Positions 38,157 through 47,150 of a stretch of DNA of 64,000 nucleotides are shown one piece after another. A program made the translations under genes and the position numbers. The notes beneath the pieces are model-generated. The model was not told the origin of the DNA. It worked only from the letters and a program-made list of their open reading frames with translations, and ran no database searches. This DNA is from an uncultured Lachnospiraceae bacterium (GTDB lineage Bacteria > Bacillota > Clostridia > Lachnospirales > Lachnospiraceae): positions 1-64,000 of the forward strand of contig CAMWQW010000010.1 of the NCBI GenBank assembly GCA_947176505.1, read 5' to 3'. The stretch's first letter is position 1, and each line of letters starts with the position of its first letter.

Positions 38157-38343
38157 GATAAAAATGGATTTTGGATTAATAAGTACTTTTTAGAACATTA
38201 GCGTTAAACAAAACATTTATTGCGCTTTTATTAGATATTTTTGCTTGGAGAGAATCATACTAACTATACAGAAATATTAAAAGGTGATATGATATGTATA
38301 AGAGAGTAGGAAAAGGTCAAGTAGTGGAGAAGGGGAACAGGTA

Positions 38344-38505
38344 ATGAGCGCAGTTTCAAATTTGGAAAGAACCTGCACAATCTCAGAATCTATTATGCAA
38401 TCATGTAAGAAAGTAAAGAATATGCGTGAAGGCAGAATTCTGAAGCGTTCATTAATTGACTTATTTGCAAATATTGAAAAATGGAGCAAAGAGGAAGAAC
38501 AATAA
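38344..38505 (+). CDS. Putative antitoxin of a RelE-type pair
   Basis: A 53-residue small basic-acidic protein (MSAVSNLERTCTISESIMQ...) directly in front of the decayed toxin, with stop codon touching the toxin's ATG. GGGG-AACAGG upstream may be its ribosome binding site. Its sequence is too short for a family call, and the antitoxin role is inferred from the neighbour. It appears to be intact in length for a small antitoxin or a shortened remnant. Confidence 0.5.
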   Translation: MSAVSNLERTCTISESIMQSCKKVKNMREGRILKRSLIDLFANIEKWSKEEEQ

Positions 38506-38903
38506 ATGTACACAGTCATACCTACAGAACAATTTGAAAAAGATGTAAAGTATTACATCAGGAAAAAAGGGTTAGGCATATTGGTGAGGAGATTAAGGCT
38601 GTAACGGATGAACTGAAAAAAGGAAATCTGCTTGGAACATAGATTCCGGGTTTAAAGATTCCGACGGACGGGCATACCTTTAAAGTAAGAACAGCGAATA
38701 CAGATACCAAGGCAGGACAGTCCAATGGATATCCTATTATTTATTATGCAGTACGGGATGATGAAGAGGTGTATCTGCTTACGATTTATTATAAAAAAGA
38801 CGATAACAGGATACCGACGAATCAGAAGATTATAGAATTAGTAGAAACCTATTGTATGAAAGGTAGAATGGAGCTGTTTGATACAGTGTTAAAACTGTGT
38901 TGA
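38506..38903 (+). pseudogene. RelE/YafQ-type toxin, frameshifted
   Basis: The frame starts MYTVIPTEQFEKDVKYYIRKKG and loses its frame near 38572 by one missing base. It continues in another frame with HIGEEIKAVTDELKKGNLLG, is cut by an in-frame TAG at 38640-38642, and goes on with IPGLKIPTDGHTFKVRTANT, GYPIIYYAVRDDEEVYLLTI and YYKKDDNRIPT, which is the RelE/ParE-fold pattern of mRNA-interferase toxins. Two independent inactivating changes show a dead toxin. The antitoxin ahead is still open. Confidence 0.85.
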
Positions 38904-38913
38904 ACAGCTTTTA
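38872..38913 (+). terminator. Terminator after toxin remnant
   Basis: AGCTGTTTGATACAGT, six-base loop, ACTGTGTTGAACAGCT, then TTTT. A 16-base stem with three G-T pairs. It overlaps the last codons of the dead toxin. Confidence 0.85.
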
Positions 38914-39011
38914 TATTAAGATATACAAAGAATTTATGAGGTATGTACAGATGAAAAGGGAAAATGGGGAACAGCTTTGCATACAATATAGGTAGAACAA
39001 CAAGAAAGATG

Positions 39012-39039
39012 TTGATAGAACAACAAAAAATGGTATAAT
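39012..39039 (+). promoter_or_regulatory. Promoter of the rloAB operon
   Basis: TTGATA at 39012-39017, 16-base spacer, TATAAT at 39034-39039. Transcription should start near 39046, which excludes the TTG/ATG at 39048-39053 as the RloA start and supports ATG 39072. Confidence 0.78.
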
Positions 39040-39071
39040 ATAAAAAATTGATGGATGGAGAAACGAAAGTA

Positions 39072-40400
39072 ATGTTGTTAAATTTAAAAATAAAGAACTT
39101 TAAATCTTTTAGAAATGAAACAGTTTTTACAATGTTATCTAGTATGCAGAAAGTGCATAGTGATTATATTATTAATAGAAATATATCCGGAAATAATCTT
39201 AGAGTACTTCCAATGGCTGTTATTTATGGAGCAAACGCGAGTGGAAAGTCAAATATTGTGCTTGCGATGTATATATTAAAAAAAATAGTAATCGAAGGAA
39301 ATTTGGACAGTAAGGAATTAGAATCTTATAAAAGTGTTTTATCATTTATAAGAGATCAAAGTTGGTATGAACCTGTAGAAATAGAAATTACATTTTCGAC
39401 TTCTGATAATATATATAGATATGGGATTCACTTTACCAATGTTGATGTTTATAGCATTACTAAAGAATATTTGTTTATTAATGGTAATGAGATTTTTGAA
39501 AGAGATAAAAGAAATAAGATTCAGATTCCAATTAATTTTTTGGTAAAAAAAGGATATATAGAAAAAAACGAAGAGGATTTCGCCAATATACTTTTGAAAA
39601 AAATAAATAATACATTAGATGATAAAAAGTTAGTAATTTCAGGTGCAATTAATAATTTAGTTAATGGAGACTATTTTAACGAAATTCGGGAATGGTTTAC
39701 TAAATTTAATGTTGTGATGAATGCCAATGATATGGATTTTCAACAGAAGGATTTAGAAACAATAATCGGGCGAGATGATAATGAAAAAAAAGAATTTGGA
39801 AGAAAAGTTTTTGAAAGTAACTCAGTTAAAGAAATTATGGGATTTGCAGAATTTGGAAACCAAGAAATCGGTTTTATATCAGAAACAGATAAAGACGATT
39901 TATCTATGTGCTCTATGTATAGAATTCCGTTTAAAGATAAGGAATTAGCAGATTCACCTTATTATATTTCTATGATTGTTGATTCCGAATTGATGGAGTC
40001 CAAAGGAACAATCCATTTGATACGATTGTTGCAACCGTTTATAGATGTGCTTGAAAATGGAGGGGTAATCGTATTGGACGAGATGGATGCTTCTTTACAT
40101 TTTGAAATAGTAGTTTCTTTAATAAGAATTTTTAATAATAAAGAGCTTAATAAGAAAGGTGCACAATTGATTTTTAATACACATAATCCGATTTATTTAG
40201 ATGGGGAATTATTAAGACATGATCAAATTGTGATGGTTGAAAAAGATAAAGATACTTTAACTAGTGATATTTATGCATTATCTGATTATAAATTGTGTCC
40301 GGAAGAAAGAATATTAAAAAATTACTTAGCAGGAAAATATGGAGCCTTACCACATATGGATTTGGAGGTTGCATTTAAGCATATATTGGAAGGGAGATAA
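39072..40400 (+). CDS. AAA family ATPase, RloA/AbiL type
   Basis: A 442-residue SMC/OLD-like ATPase. It begins MLLNLKIKNFKSFRNETVF, the N-terminal strand-helix of RloA-like proteins, with Walker A GANASGKSN at about 53-61, a signature-like KGTIHLIRLL, Walker B GGVIVLDEMDASLH, and the switch His in IFNTHNPIYLD. ATG 39072 has GGAG 12 bases upstream and follows the promoter. Base composition is much more AT-rich than flanking genes, a sign of transfer. RloB follows after one base. Such pairs form the AbiL abortive-infection system, where the ATPase is thought to sense phage and RloB to act as the effector. Confidence 0.85.
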   Translation: MLLNLKIKNFKSFRNETVFTMLSSMQKVHSDYIINRNISGNNLRVLPMAVIYGANASGKSNIVLAMYILKKIVIEGNLDSKELESYKSVLSFIRDQSWYEPVEIEITFSTSDNIYRYGIHFTNVDVYSITKEYLFINGNEIFERDKRNKIQIPINFLVKKGYIEKNEEDFANILLKKINNTLDDKKLVISGAINNLVNGDYFNEIREWFTKFNVVMNANDMDFQQKDLETIIGRDDNEKKEFGRKVFESNSVKEIMGFAEFGNQEIGFISETDKDDLSMCSMYRIPFKDKELADSPYYISMIVDSELMESKGTIHLIRLLQPFIDVLENGGVIVLDEMDASLHFEIVVSLIRIFNNKELNKKGAQLIFNTHNPIYLDGELLRHDQIVMVEKDKDTLTSDIYALSDYKLCPEERILKNYLAGKYGALPHMDLEVAFKHILEGR

Positions 40401-40401
40401 A

Positions 40402-41067
40402 ATGAAATTGAACCGACCAGAGACCAAGGCACGCCGACCTAAACTATTGTGCATTATAGGGTGTGAAGGGGTAAATCAGGAAAGATTATATTTTGATAAA
40501 GTACAAAATTTAGTTAATAGTATTGAGACAAGGACATGTGATTTGTTATTTGATTTTGCAGAACCATTTGGAGGAGATCCTAAATGTGTTGTCCAACGAG
40601 TAGTTACAAAATCCATAGGTAAGCAAAATAAAGGGGCTGTTTTTGATTATGATGGAAAGAGAGTAAAATATGAAGAAGCTATTGATTTGGCAATGGAAAA
40701 TCAAATAATGCTAGGATATACAAATTACTGTTTTGACTTATGGTTAATCCTCCATAAAGAAGATTTTTTTGATGGTGTAAATAGCCAAGATGATTATGCT
40801 GGAAAATTAAGACAGGTTTATGGACTAAGGAGAGGAGCAAATATAAAGAAAAAAGAGCAAGTTGAGTTAATTCTTGAACAAATTGATATAGAGGATATTA
40901 AAACCGCAATAGTCAGGGCAGAACTTATCGAGTCAATTAATCTAGCAAAAGAAGCAAATAAAACACCACAAAATCATGAATATCATGATAATCCAGATAC
41001 ACAAATGCATAATATGCTGAAAGTTATATTTCAAAAAGTTGGCGTGATCAAAGCTTTTGAGCTATAA
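40402..41067 (+). CDS. RloB domain protein
   Basis: The 221-residue product has the RloB pattern: an Arg-rich start (ETKARRPKLL), CIIGCEGVNQERLYFDKV with a TOPRIM-like Glu, an acidic segment ending VFDYDGK at about residue 78, and FDLWLILHKEDF. RloB is regarded as a nuclease-like (TOPRIM-fold) partner of RloA in abortive infection. AAGGGAG lies about 6 bases before the ATG. Same AT-rich composition as rloA. Adjacent defence genes were not seen closer than ibrAB (2.7 kb). Confidence 0.85.
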   Translation: MKLNRPETKARRPKLLCIIGCEGVNQERLYFDKVQNLVNSIETRTCDLLFDFAEPFGGDPKCVVQRVVTKSIGKQNKGAVFDYDGKRVKYEEAIDLAMENQIMLGYTNYCFDLWLILHKEDFFDGVNSQDDYAGKLRQVYGLRRGANIKKKEQVELILEQIDIEDIKTAIVRAELIESINLAKEANKTPQNHEYHDNPDTQMHNMLKVIFQKVGVIKAFEL

Positions 41068-41192
41068 TGCTACATAAAAATGTTTTAGGGAAAGGATATT
41101 TCCCGGATGAAAAGATAGAGGTAATTCTAAATCATAGAGAAATATAAGAATATGTGAAATATTGAAGTAAAAAGAATTAAGAGGGCGTTTTT

Positions 41193-41429
41193 ATGAGTGC
41201 ACCTGTAAGGTTAGAAGTGCCGGATAGGAAAACACAGATAATGTACAAAAATTTATTTGTATATAATTCATCTTTTGATAAGGGACATTTATCGAAATAT
41301 TGAGGTTATGAATGGTATGATATTATGCGTTTGGTAGCATATCGCCAATATAACAGAGCCATGTATGGTTCTGCAGCTTGCTATAAGACCGGAAAACTGA
41401 AACAAGGGTATGATGTTGAAAATGCTTAG
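41193..41429 (+). pseudogene. Broken frame with in-frame TGA
   Basis: An ATG frame of 36 codons (MSAPVRLEVPDRKTQIM...) ends in TGA at 41301-41303 and continues in the same frame for 41 more codons (GYEWYDIMRLVAY...) to TAG. I recognise neither half. No selenocysteine hairpin is evident after the TGA. It is most likely a gene remnant. Confidence 0.35.
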
Positions 41430-41506
41430 TGAAAAAGTCGGGTAAATATAAAATCTTGAGTGTGTGAACAAAAGTCTGTAAATACTGATCTTCTATGATA
41501 ATGATT

Positions 41507-41545
41507 GGGCTGAAAGCTCTCCGACGAGCTTCCAGCCCTTGTTTT
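41507..41545 (+). terminator. Strong hairpin terminator in decayed region
   Basis: GGGCTGAAAGCTC, six-base loop, GAGCTTCCAGCCC with one mismatch, then TTGTTTT. It is about 440 bases after rloB and may end the rloAB message or belong to a lost element. Confidence 0.75.
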
Positions 41546-41883
41546 ATATATAACAGCACATGCCAGTACATGTCAAGAGCAGGCGGAATTTCCGCCTGTC
41601 TTGCGGCAGTTCATACGGATCTTATTCCGGTAACCGTCCTTCATACATGATGCTCAGTTCATCATAGACCTGTCCCATCCTCGTATGTATATAGTCCATT
41701 TTTGCCGTAGTTTCAAAGGCTGATAGCTAGAGCGATTTCAGCAGGGATGTACTTCTATTTGTAAAGAAGTGTCAAATGATGCAAAAATGATGCATTATTG
41801 ATGGGAAAATGATGCATTCATGCGCTATCCTAAGTATGAAAAGAAATTTTAAGGCGGATAAAATCATATTTGAGGAGACGGGC

Positions 41884-43752
41884 ATGAGAGCAGACAGCGT
41901 TAAAAAATGCATGGGATTAAGTATCCTGCTGTTAATGACAGGATGCAGCATAGGAGTAAGTACCGAACCGGAGTTAAATACGCAAGAGGAATTGCAATCG
42001 GAAGAAAGCTTGCAGGCAGAAACGGAATCACAAATATTGTGCAGTGAGGATGATGAGTTTTATGTACAGTGTCTTCAAAATCTGCATCAGGGAAACAACA
42101 TAACTTATGCGGACGGATATTATTATTTTAGAAGTCAGACAAAGAATTATTCCTTATGCCGCACAAAGGGGACAGATATGCCTGTAGAGGTAGTAGCTGA
42201 TCAGATTCCGGGCGCTATCTATGTCAGGGAGGAACAGGTTTATTTTATCAATGTCAGTGACAGCAGGACACTTTATCGTGTAGGAACGGATGGAAGTGGA
42301 CTTACGAAGCTTTCTGATTTTCCCATGCAGGAATTGGTCGTTTTGGAGGATAAAATCTATTTTCGTTCTGTCTACGACAGAGAATATGATCCGTTTTATC
42401 AGTTGACAGAGGAACCGATGGAGGATGACAGGTATCTCTATTCCATGAATTTAGATGGAAGCGGCTGCAAGCTGCTGCATCCTAAGTTATGTATGGAATT
42501 TACAACGGATGGGGAATACCTTTATTATCTGGTTTTAGAAGAAGAGGGCTTCGTACTTTATAAAAGCGGTTTGGATGGAAAAGAAGAGGAGAAAATCTTA
42601 GAGAAAGAAGAGCGGATATGGGATGTGTTTTCTTATCAGGGAGACTTATATTGGGTGGATGTGGAGCAGGAGCAGTTGGTACGTCTGAATGCGCAGGGAG
42701 AAGAAGAGATTCTAGCATCCGGTGTGTGGCGGCTTACGATAGCACGTGGACAGGCATATGTAATGAATGATGAGGAAATACGTAAGATAGAGTTGACGAC
42801 AGGAGAAGAGAGCTTTTTGGTAGAAAGAGAGAAAGCTTTAGAAAACGGCGGTCAGGACAGAGAGGATACTTATTCTTGGTATGTAGGGAGTTATAACAGG
42901 GGTATCTTTCTGGTAAACGGACAGGTGTTTGCAAAATATTATGAATCAGAAGACAAAGGCGTCCTTTGGCATATTTTGGATGGAGAAACATTTGTTGTAT
43001 TTGAGGACATGGAACCTCTGACGGCGGAGGAGCTGGTACTTGACACCTCTCTTTTGTATGAAGCCAATTTTTATTATCCGGGAAGAGTGGATGAGAATGC
43101 GGAACAATATCTGGATACAGATGAAGAGCTGCACTATGAAGAACCTTTCGGAACGAGGGAAGATGGCTCTACTTATGGAGATTTCAGCATTACACTGCCT
43201 AAATTTAATGATAAACTTGGTTCTTATGAGCAGCTAAACCAACAGATGGAAACTTTGTTTGAACTTGCAATGGAAGACAAGGATTCCTTTTTTCAGGAAA
43301 TAGCAAGTGAGCTGGATCAGAATCAATGGATCGCATGGCACAGAGAGTATGAGTACAGTCATTTATATATTGGGGAAAGCTATATTTCCATGTATCATTC
43401 CGTAGGAGGATACGAGGGCGGAATGAGAGCGTGGAAGAATTCAGTGCCCCTAATCTTTGACCGTGAAACGGGTCTTATGATGCATATGAATGATCTTTTT
43501 ACGGTGGAAGAGAGCATTTATATGAAGCGTCTGACAGGCGCCATTTATAAGTATTGTGAGATGACAGGCATGGATTGGTGGAACGATGCTTTTGATAATA
43601 ATGTATTGGTGAAAAATTTTGGAGATCTGAGATGTTATCTGACACCGGACGGAATCGTATTATGCTATGAAAGATATGAGATTCAGCCGGGTGTCAGCGG
43701 CAGTCCTACATTTGAGATTCCGTATGAATGGTTTGCGGATATTTATAAGTAG
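41884..43752 (+). CDS. Lipoprotein with DUF5050-like propeller and RsiV-like C-terminal domain
   Basis: A 622-residue exported lipoprotein. Signal peptide with lipobox LLMTGC (Cys near 22), an acidic linker, then a six- or seven-bladed repeat region (about 55-340) with units such as NITYADGYYYFRSQ, LYRVGTDGSGL, LYSMNLDGSGC, and GDLYWVDVE, as in DUF5050 propellers. The C-terminal part (about 420-622) resembles DUF3298/RsiV (DFSITLPKF, YISMYHSVGGYEGG, FDRETGLMMHMNDLF, YEIQPGVSGSPTFEIPY). GAGGAG sits 7 bases before the ATG. It may sense or bind cell-wall or carbohydrate ligands; unproven. Confidence 0.78.
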   Translation: MRADSVKKCMGLSILLLMTGCSIGVSTEPELNTQEELQSEESLQAETESQILCSEDDEFYVQCLQNLHQGNNITYADGYYYFRSQTKNYSLCRTKGTDMPVEVVADQIPGAIYVREEQVYFINVSDSRTLYRVGTDGSGLTKLSDFPMQELVVLEDKIYFRSVYDREYDPFYQLTEEPMEDDRYLYSMNLDGSGCKLLHPKLCMEFTTDGEYLYYLVLEEEGFVLYKSGLDGKEEEKILEKEERIWDVFSYQGDLYWVDVEQEQLVRLNAQGEEEILASGVWRLTIARGQAYVMNDEEIRKIELTTGEESFLVEREKALENGGQDREDTYSWYVGSYNRGIFLVNGQVFAKYYESEDKGVLWHILDGETFVVFEDMEPLTAEELVLDTSLLYEANFYYPGRVDENAEQYLDTDEELHYEEPFGTREDGSTYGDFSITLPKFNDKLGSYEQLNQQMETLFELAMEDKDSFFQEIASELDQNQWIAWHREYEYSHLYIGESYISMYHSVGGYEGGMRAWKNSVPLIFDRETGLMMHMNDLFTVEESIYMKRLTGAIYKYCEMTGMDWWNDAFDNNVLVKNFGDLRCYLTPDGIVLCYERYEIQPGVSGSPTFEIPYEWFADIYK

Positions 43753-43760
43753 CAGGTCTG

Positions 43761-44306
43761 CTATGCTTCTCCATCCTCCGAATCTTCAACAGGTCTCCAT
43801 GCCTGACCGAAATTGATGTCCCTAAAGAGCGCAGCAAGCCCGCTGATTTGCTTAAGCCGCAGAATTTCATCTTTATCCATACCCAGATGCTTGGAAATCC
43901 ATGCGTCGCTCCGACCAAGTTCATGCAGTTCTTTCACAATATTGCTCATCAAATCCACATCATGGGAGCCGCGCGCGCGGTTATGCCTGACGGTGCTTGC
44001 CATTCGGTTTGCCAAGGGTTTGTCAATCACCGTGACAGGCAGCATCCCATGTTCACGCTCGTAGATATCGGGATATTCTTTCATTACGCGCCAACGATGG
44101 AAGCCGTCCACAATCGCGTAAATGTCCTGACTCTCGGAATAATAACATACGATAGGCATTGTGTAACCGTCCTCTTTGATACTGTCGTATAATAGTTTCA
44201 TCTCTGGGGGTGCAACGTTGTTAGGATTATATGTATTAGGCACGATTTTTTCAAAGGGGACTGCAATTACATTGTATACCGGGCTTTTAAAAGTATTATT
44301 TGGCAT
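43761..44306 (-). CDS. ibrB: IbrB-like ParB/Srx domain protein
   Basis: A 181-residue protein with a ParB/sulfiredoxin-type N-terminal domain: VPFEKIVPNTYNPN, LLYDSIKEDGYTMPIV, IVDGFHRWRV and NRARGSHD, followed by a helical HTH-like end (ISKHLGMDKDEILRLKQISG). IbrB acts with IbrA; in E. coli the pair switches on eib genes by an unknown mechanism. ParB/Srx folds can bind DNA and hydrolyse CTP or ATP. It overlaps ibrA by 11 bases, so the two are made together. Confidence 0.83.
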   Translation of the reverse strand: MPNNTFKSPVYNVIAVPFEKIVPNTYNPNNVAPPEMKLLYDSIKEDGYTMPIVCYYSESQDIYAIVDGFHRWRVMKEYPDIYEREHGMLPVTVIDKPLANRMASTVRHNRARGSHDVDLMSNIVKELHELGRSDAWISKHLGMDKDEILRLKQISGLAALFRDINFGQAWRPVEDSEDGEA

Positions 44307-45618
44307 TGATCATCTCTCCGTATTTTCGCTTAATCTTGTTAATTCGCATCTGTTCCTGTTTTGTCGGAGCAAATCCCATAAAGCGGCATGTATGGTCGTT
44401 TTTTAAAATACAGTAACACATCCGTTTCCAGCTCGGAATATCTTTGGTGGACTTGATGTCGTCTGTGTTGTCGGGGATGGGACCGATAAAGACGATTCTT
44501 GAATTTTTCATCAAGGTATAGTTTGACACGCCGTTTCGTCGAATGTTGTATCCGTGGTCGAGCAGTTCCTGTATCGTGACTTCCTCTAAACCGCCTCCGG
44601 TTTTATGCCAGAATTCGATGGAAGTGTTGAATTTTTTGACATAATTGTTGCGGAGTCTTGCCGGAAGAGTATCGAGCAGAAACTTCGTATAGGATTCCCA
44701 AGTATGTCCTTCCGGCAGTGTGACATTGCGGTATCCCATGGCCTTCGTCCTTCCGTAGATACAGGCGAAGTTAGCCCCGCGGACACGCCCCACGAGCTTT
44801 GTCCAGATTTCCGGGTCGATTACTCTATACAGATTCAGGGAATCCTTGGAATAATCATTAAAAGGCGATGCCACACGCATCTGGTTGATTGTAAGACCAG
44901 CCTTATAGTACAGATCATACAAGGCGTTATAATCATAATTAAAACGATAGTTTGCAACCCACACATCACGATTCGACCAGTCATAGAGCGGTGAAGCGCA
45001 CCATACGTCTTTGAATTGCTTGGAAATCCAACATTCGCCTTTATACCCGTACTTTTTATTCACGATTCCGCTGTACCTTTGCAGGGACTCATCTGCGCGG
45101 AGACCGAGCAGGCATACGGTTTTTTGCTGACCGTGTGATTCTTTATAAAACCGACTGAACTGTTTGGCAAGGTCTTCTTGGTGCATGCGGTAGCGATAAT
45201 GGGTAAAGGGATTGTCGATGGTGATCACATAAGGATATTCGGGTCTTTTGCGAACCCACAGTTCTTCTTTCTTGTCATCCCACGGATACCAGTACATCTC
45301 ATAGCTGCTGAGTGCCGTCCGTGTCGCCATCGGCAGGCAGACCCAGTATAGGTCGCATTCTCCTTCCAGAGATTTGAACGTTTTTGTCACATAATCTGTG
45401 GTCATGCTGTACTGCGCTTCAAAGTCTTGATGAAACACGCCGATTCTGCGTTCTGGATAATATTTGCGCTTAAAATCTAACAGGAGGTTTAGCAAAACGC
45501 CGCTGTCTTTGCCGCCGCTGAATGATACGTAGATGTTTTTAAACTCTTGAAACAGGTAATGAAAACGTTCCTGTACAGCATCGTAAACGTTCCTGTCCTC
45601 ATATCCTTTTGTCATCAT
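44296..45618 (-). CDS. ibrA: IbrA-like DUF3440 PAPS-reductase family protein
   Basis: A 440-residue protein. The PP-loop SGGKDSG at about 34-40 opens a PAPS reductase/ATP-pyrophosphatase fold, followed by YYPERRIGVFHQDFEAQY, LGLRADESLQR, and WSNRDVWVANYRFN; the C-terminal half is DUF3440. The same fold is used in DNA phosphorothioation (DndC) and in tRNA thiolation. GGGAGG precedes the second ATG at 45618, so that start is chosen over the longer frame from 45645. A perfect dyad CTGTGTG-G-CACACAG at 45635-45649 lies just ahead and could be an operator. Confidence 0.85.
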   Translation of the reverse strand: MMTKGYEDRNVYDAVQERFHYLFQEFKNIYVSFSGGKDSGVLLNLLLDFKRKYYPERRIGVFHQDFEAQYSMTTDYVTKTFKSLEGECDLYWVCLPMATRTALSSYEMYWYPWDDKKEELWVRKRPEYPYVITIDNPFTHYRYRMHQEDLAKQFSRFYKESHGQQKTVCLLGLRADESLQRYSGIVNKKYGYKGECWISKQFKDVWCASPLYDWSNRDVWVANYRFNYDYNALYDLYYKAGLTINQMRVASPFNDYSKDSLNLYRVIDPEIWTKLVGRVRGANFACIYGRTKAMGYRNVTLPEGHTWESYTKFLLDTLPARLRNNYVKKFNTSIEFWHKTGGGLEEVTIQELLDHGYNIRRNGVSNYTLMKNSRIVFIGPIPDNTDDIKSTKDIPSWKRMCYCILKNDHTCRFMGFAPTKQEQMRINKIKRKYGEMINAK

Positions 45619-45765
45619 AAGGCGTTCCTCCCGGCTGTGTGGCACACAGATGCTTAAATAATATGAAAAGCAAACATTGTTATTGTATCATACTATTTCC
45701 AGAATTTACCATTTTTTGACAAGATTTTATGTTTTCTTAAGAAGATATAATGGGACAAAAAGTTT

Positions 45766-45794
45766 TTGCGAATGCATGAAGCATAGTATATAAT
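45766..45794 (+). promoter_or_regulatory. Promoter of NTPase-TPR operon
   Basis: TTGCGA at 45766-45771, 17-base spacer, TATAAT at 45789-45794. The message would start near 45801, with AAGGAG at 45822-45827. Confidence 0.75.
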
Positions 45795-45836
45795 AAAGTC
45801 AAATAGACGATAGTCAAAGCAGAAGGAGCCTTGCAA

Positions 45837-47150
45837 ATGAAACATGCGAACCATGTATCTGAAATGATAAATGCATTTTCACCGGAACCGTTGATAGGTG
45901 AACAGATGGAGGAGTTCTATTGTAATGACACAATGGAATACCGTATGAGCGATAAATATGATTCTCCGATTCAGGATATTTTTGAAATATGTCAGGCTGA
46001 GGGAACGCAGAATGCATTTCTGCTGCTCGGACATAAGGGCTGCGGAAAGAGTACGGAATTAAACAGGCTTTCGGCTCAATTAACTGCAAAAGGCTATCAA
46101 GTCAGGACAATCATTTGCAGTACGGATCTGGACATGTTCAACATTGTATACTCCGACCTCTTTATTCTGATGGGAGAGGCACTGCTTGGCATAGCAGAGG
46201 AATGTGGATGCGCAATCAGTAAGGATGTTCTGGATGATATCATGCATTTCTGGGATGAGGGCATGGAGACTTCGGTGTCTAAGAAAGAAGAAACGGCGGA
46301 TATAGAGGCGGGAATGTCGGCTGAAACGCCGGGACTGTTCAATGTCTTGAAGATATTTGCGAAGATTAAAGCGGATTTGAAATACAATGAAGAAGTAAGA
46401 AAAGAGTACAGACGGAAAATAAGCATTCGTTCCAGCGAGTGGATGGCGCTGCTTAGAAATATTGCAGGAGAAATCACTAAGAAAACAGAGGGAAAGGCTC
46501 CGATTATTATTTTTGAGGATTTGGATAAATTGAACCCTGAAGATGCATGGAACGTTTTCTATAACTATGCGGCAGTTCTTTCAGGCATGTCCTTTCCTGT
46601 TATCTATACTTTTCCTATCGGGCTTTCTTATGATACCAGATTTGCAGCAATGGAAGGGTATTTTATCACCAAAACGCTGCCGATGATTAAGATTGAGACG
46701 ATTGAGGGTGAACCCTTTTGTGACGGTATCAATGTGATTCGTGAGATTGTAGAGAAACGGGCGGATTTAGCATTGTTTGAAGAAGGAGTACTGGATAGTC
46801 TAATCCACTATTCCGGCGGTTCCTTGAGGGATTTATTTCATACCATTAATTCAGCGGCGAAAAGAGCGGAACGCAGAAACAGCGAGAACCTTTCCATGGA
46901 AGACGCTGAGAGAGCGCTGGAGGAAGTAAAGACTTCTTTGACAAGACGAATTGAGAAGAAAGATTATGATTTCTTAATTAATATTTATAAAGGGAATAAA
47001 GAATTGATTGAGGATAAGCAGATGCTGTTGAAAATGCTGCAGGCATCGGTTGTTCTTGAATATAACGGGAAGCGGTGGCACAATCTTCATCCGCTTGTAG
47101 CACGGTTTTTCACGGAACAGGGGTTGATTGAGAATGTCGGAGAGAAATGA
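45837..47150 (+). CDS. P-loop NTPase (STAND/AAA-like)
   Basis: A 437-residue cytosolic protein. Walker A is GHKGCGKST at about 65-73, Walker B-like PIIIFEDLDKLNP at about 221-233, and an arginine-rich sensor region SLRDLFHTINSAAKRAERR at about 325-343. It ends in a helical domain with WHNLHPLVARFF, which resembles a winged helix as in STAND NTPases. No effector domain is attached, while the next gene provides a TPR sensor-like half. ATG 45837 has AAGGAG 9 bases before it. It overlaps the TPR gene by 17 bases and diverges from ibrA. Confidence 0.78.
   Translation: MKHANHVSEMINAFSPEPLIGEQMEEFYCNDTMEYRMSDKYDSPIQDIFEICQAEGTQNAFLLLGHKGCGKSTELNRLSAQLTAKGYQVRTIICSTDLDMFNIVYSDLFILMGEALLGIAEECGCAISKDVLDDIMHFWDEGMETSVSKKEETADIEAGMSAETPGLFNVLKIFAKIKADLKYNEEVRKEYRRKISIRSSEWMALLRNIAGEITKKTEGKAPIIIFEDLDKLNPEDAWNVFYNYAAVLSGMSFPVIYTFPIGLSYDTRFAAMEGYFITKTLPMIKIETIEGEPFCDGINVIREIVEKRADLALFEEGVLDSLIHYSGGSLRDLFHTINSAAKRAERRNSENLSMEDAERALEEVKTSLTRRIEKKDYDFLINIYKGNKELIEDKQMLLKMLQASVVLEYNGKRWHNLHPLVARFFTEQGLIENVGEK

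Larger units (their letters stand above)
41068..41883. other. Decayed region between rloB and lipoprotein gene
   Basis: No intact gene is visible in this 0.8 kb. It holds a broken frame at 41193-41429, a strong terminator at 41507-41545, and a perfect dyad CAGGCGGAA-T-TTCCGCCTG at 41580-41598. On the reverse strand at about 41622-41726 there is a short frame reading TAKMDYIHTRMGQVYDELS, the possible tail of a lost protein. Three direct repeats of AATGATGCA at about 41773-41815 lie upstream of the next gene. Confidence 0.5.

Noticed and set aside
41301..41303. Selenocysteine codon
   Set aside because: No hairpin of the bacterial SECIS type directly after the TGA and no selenoprotein family match.
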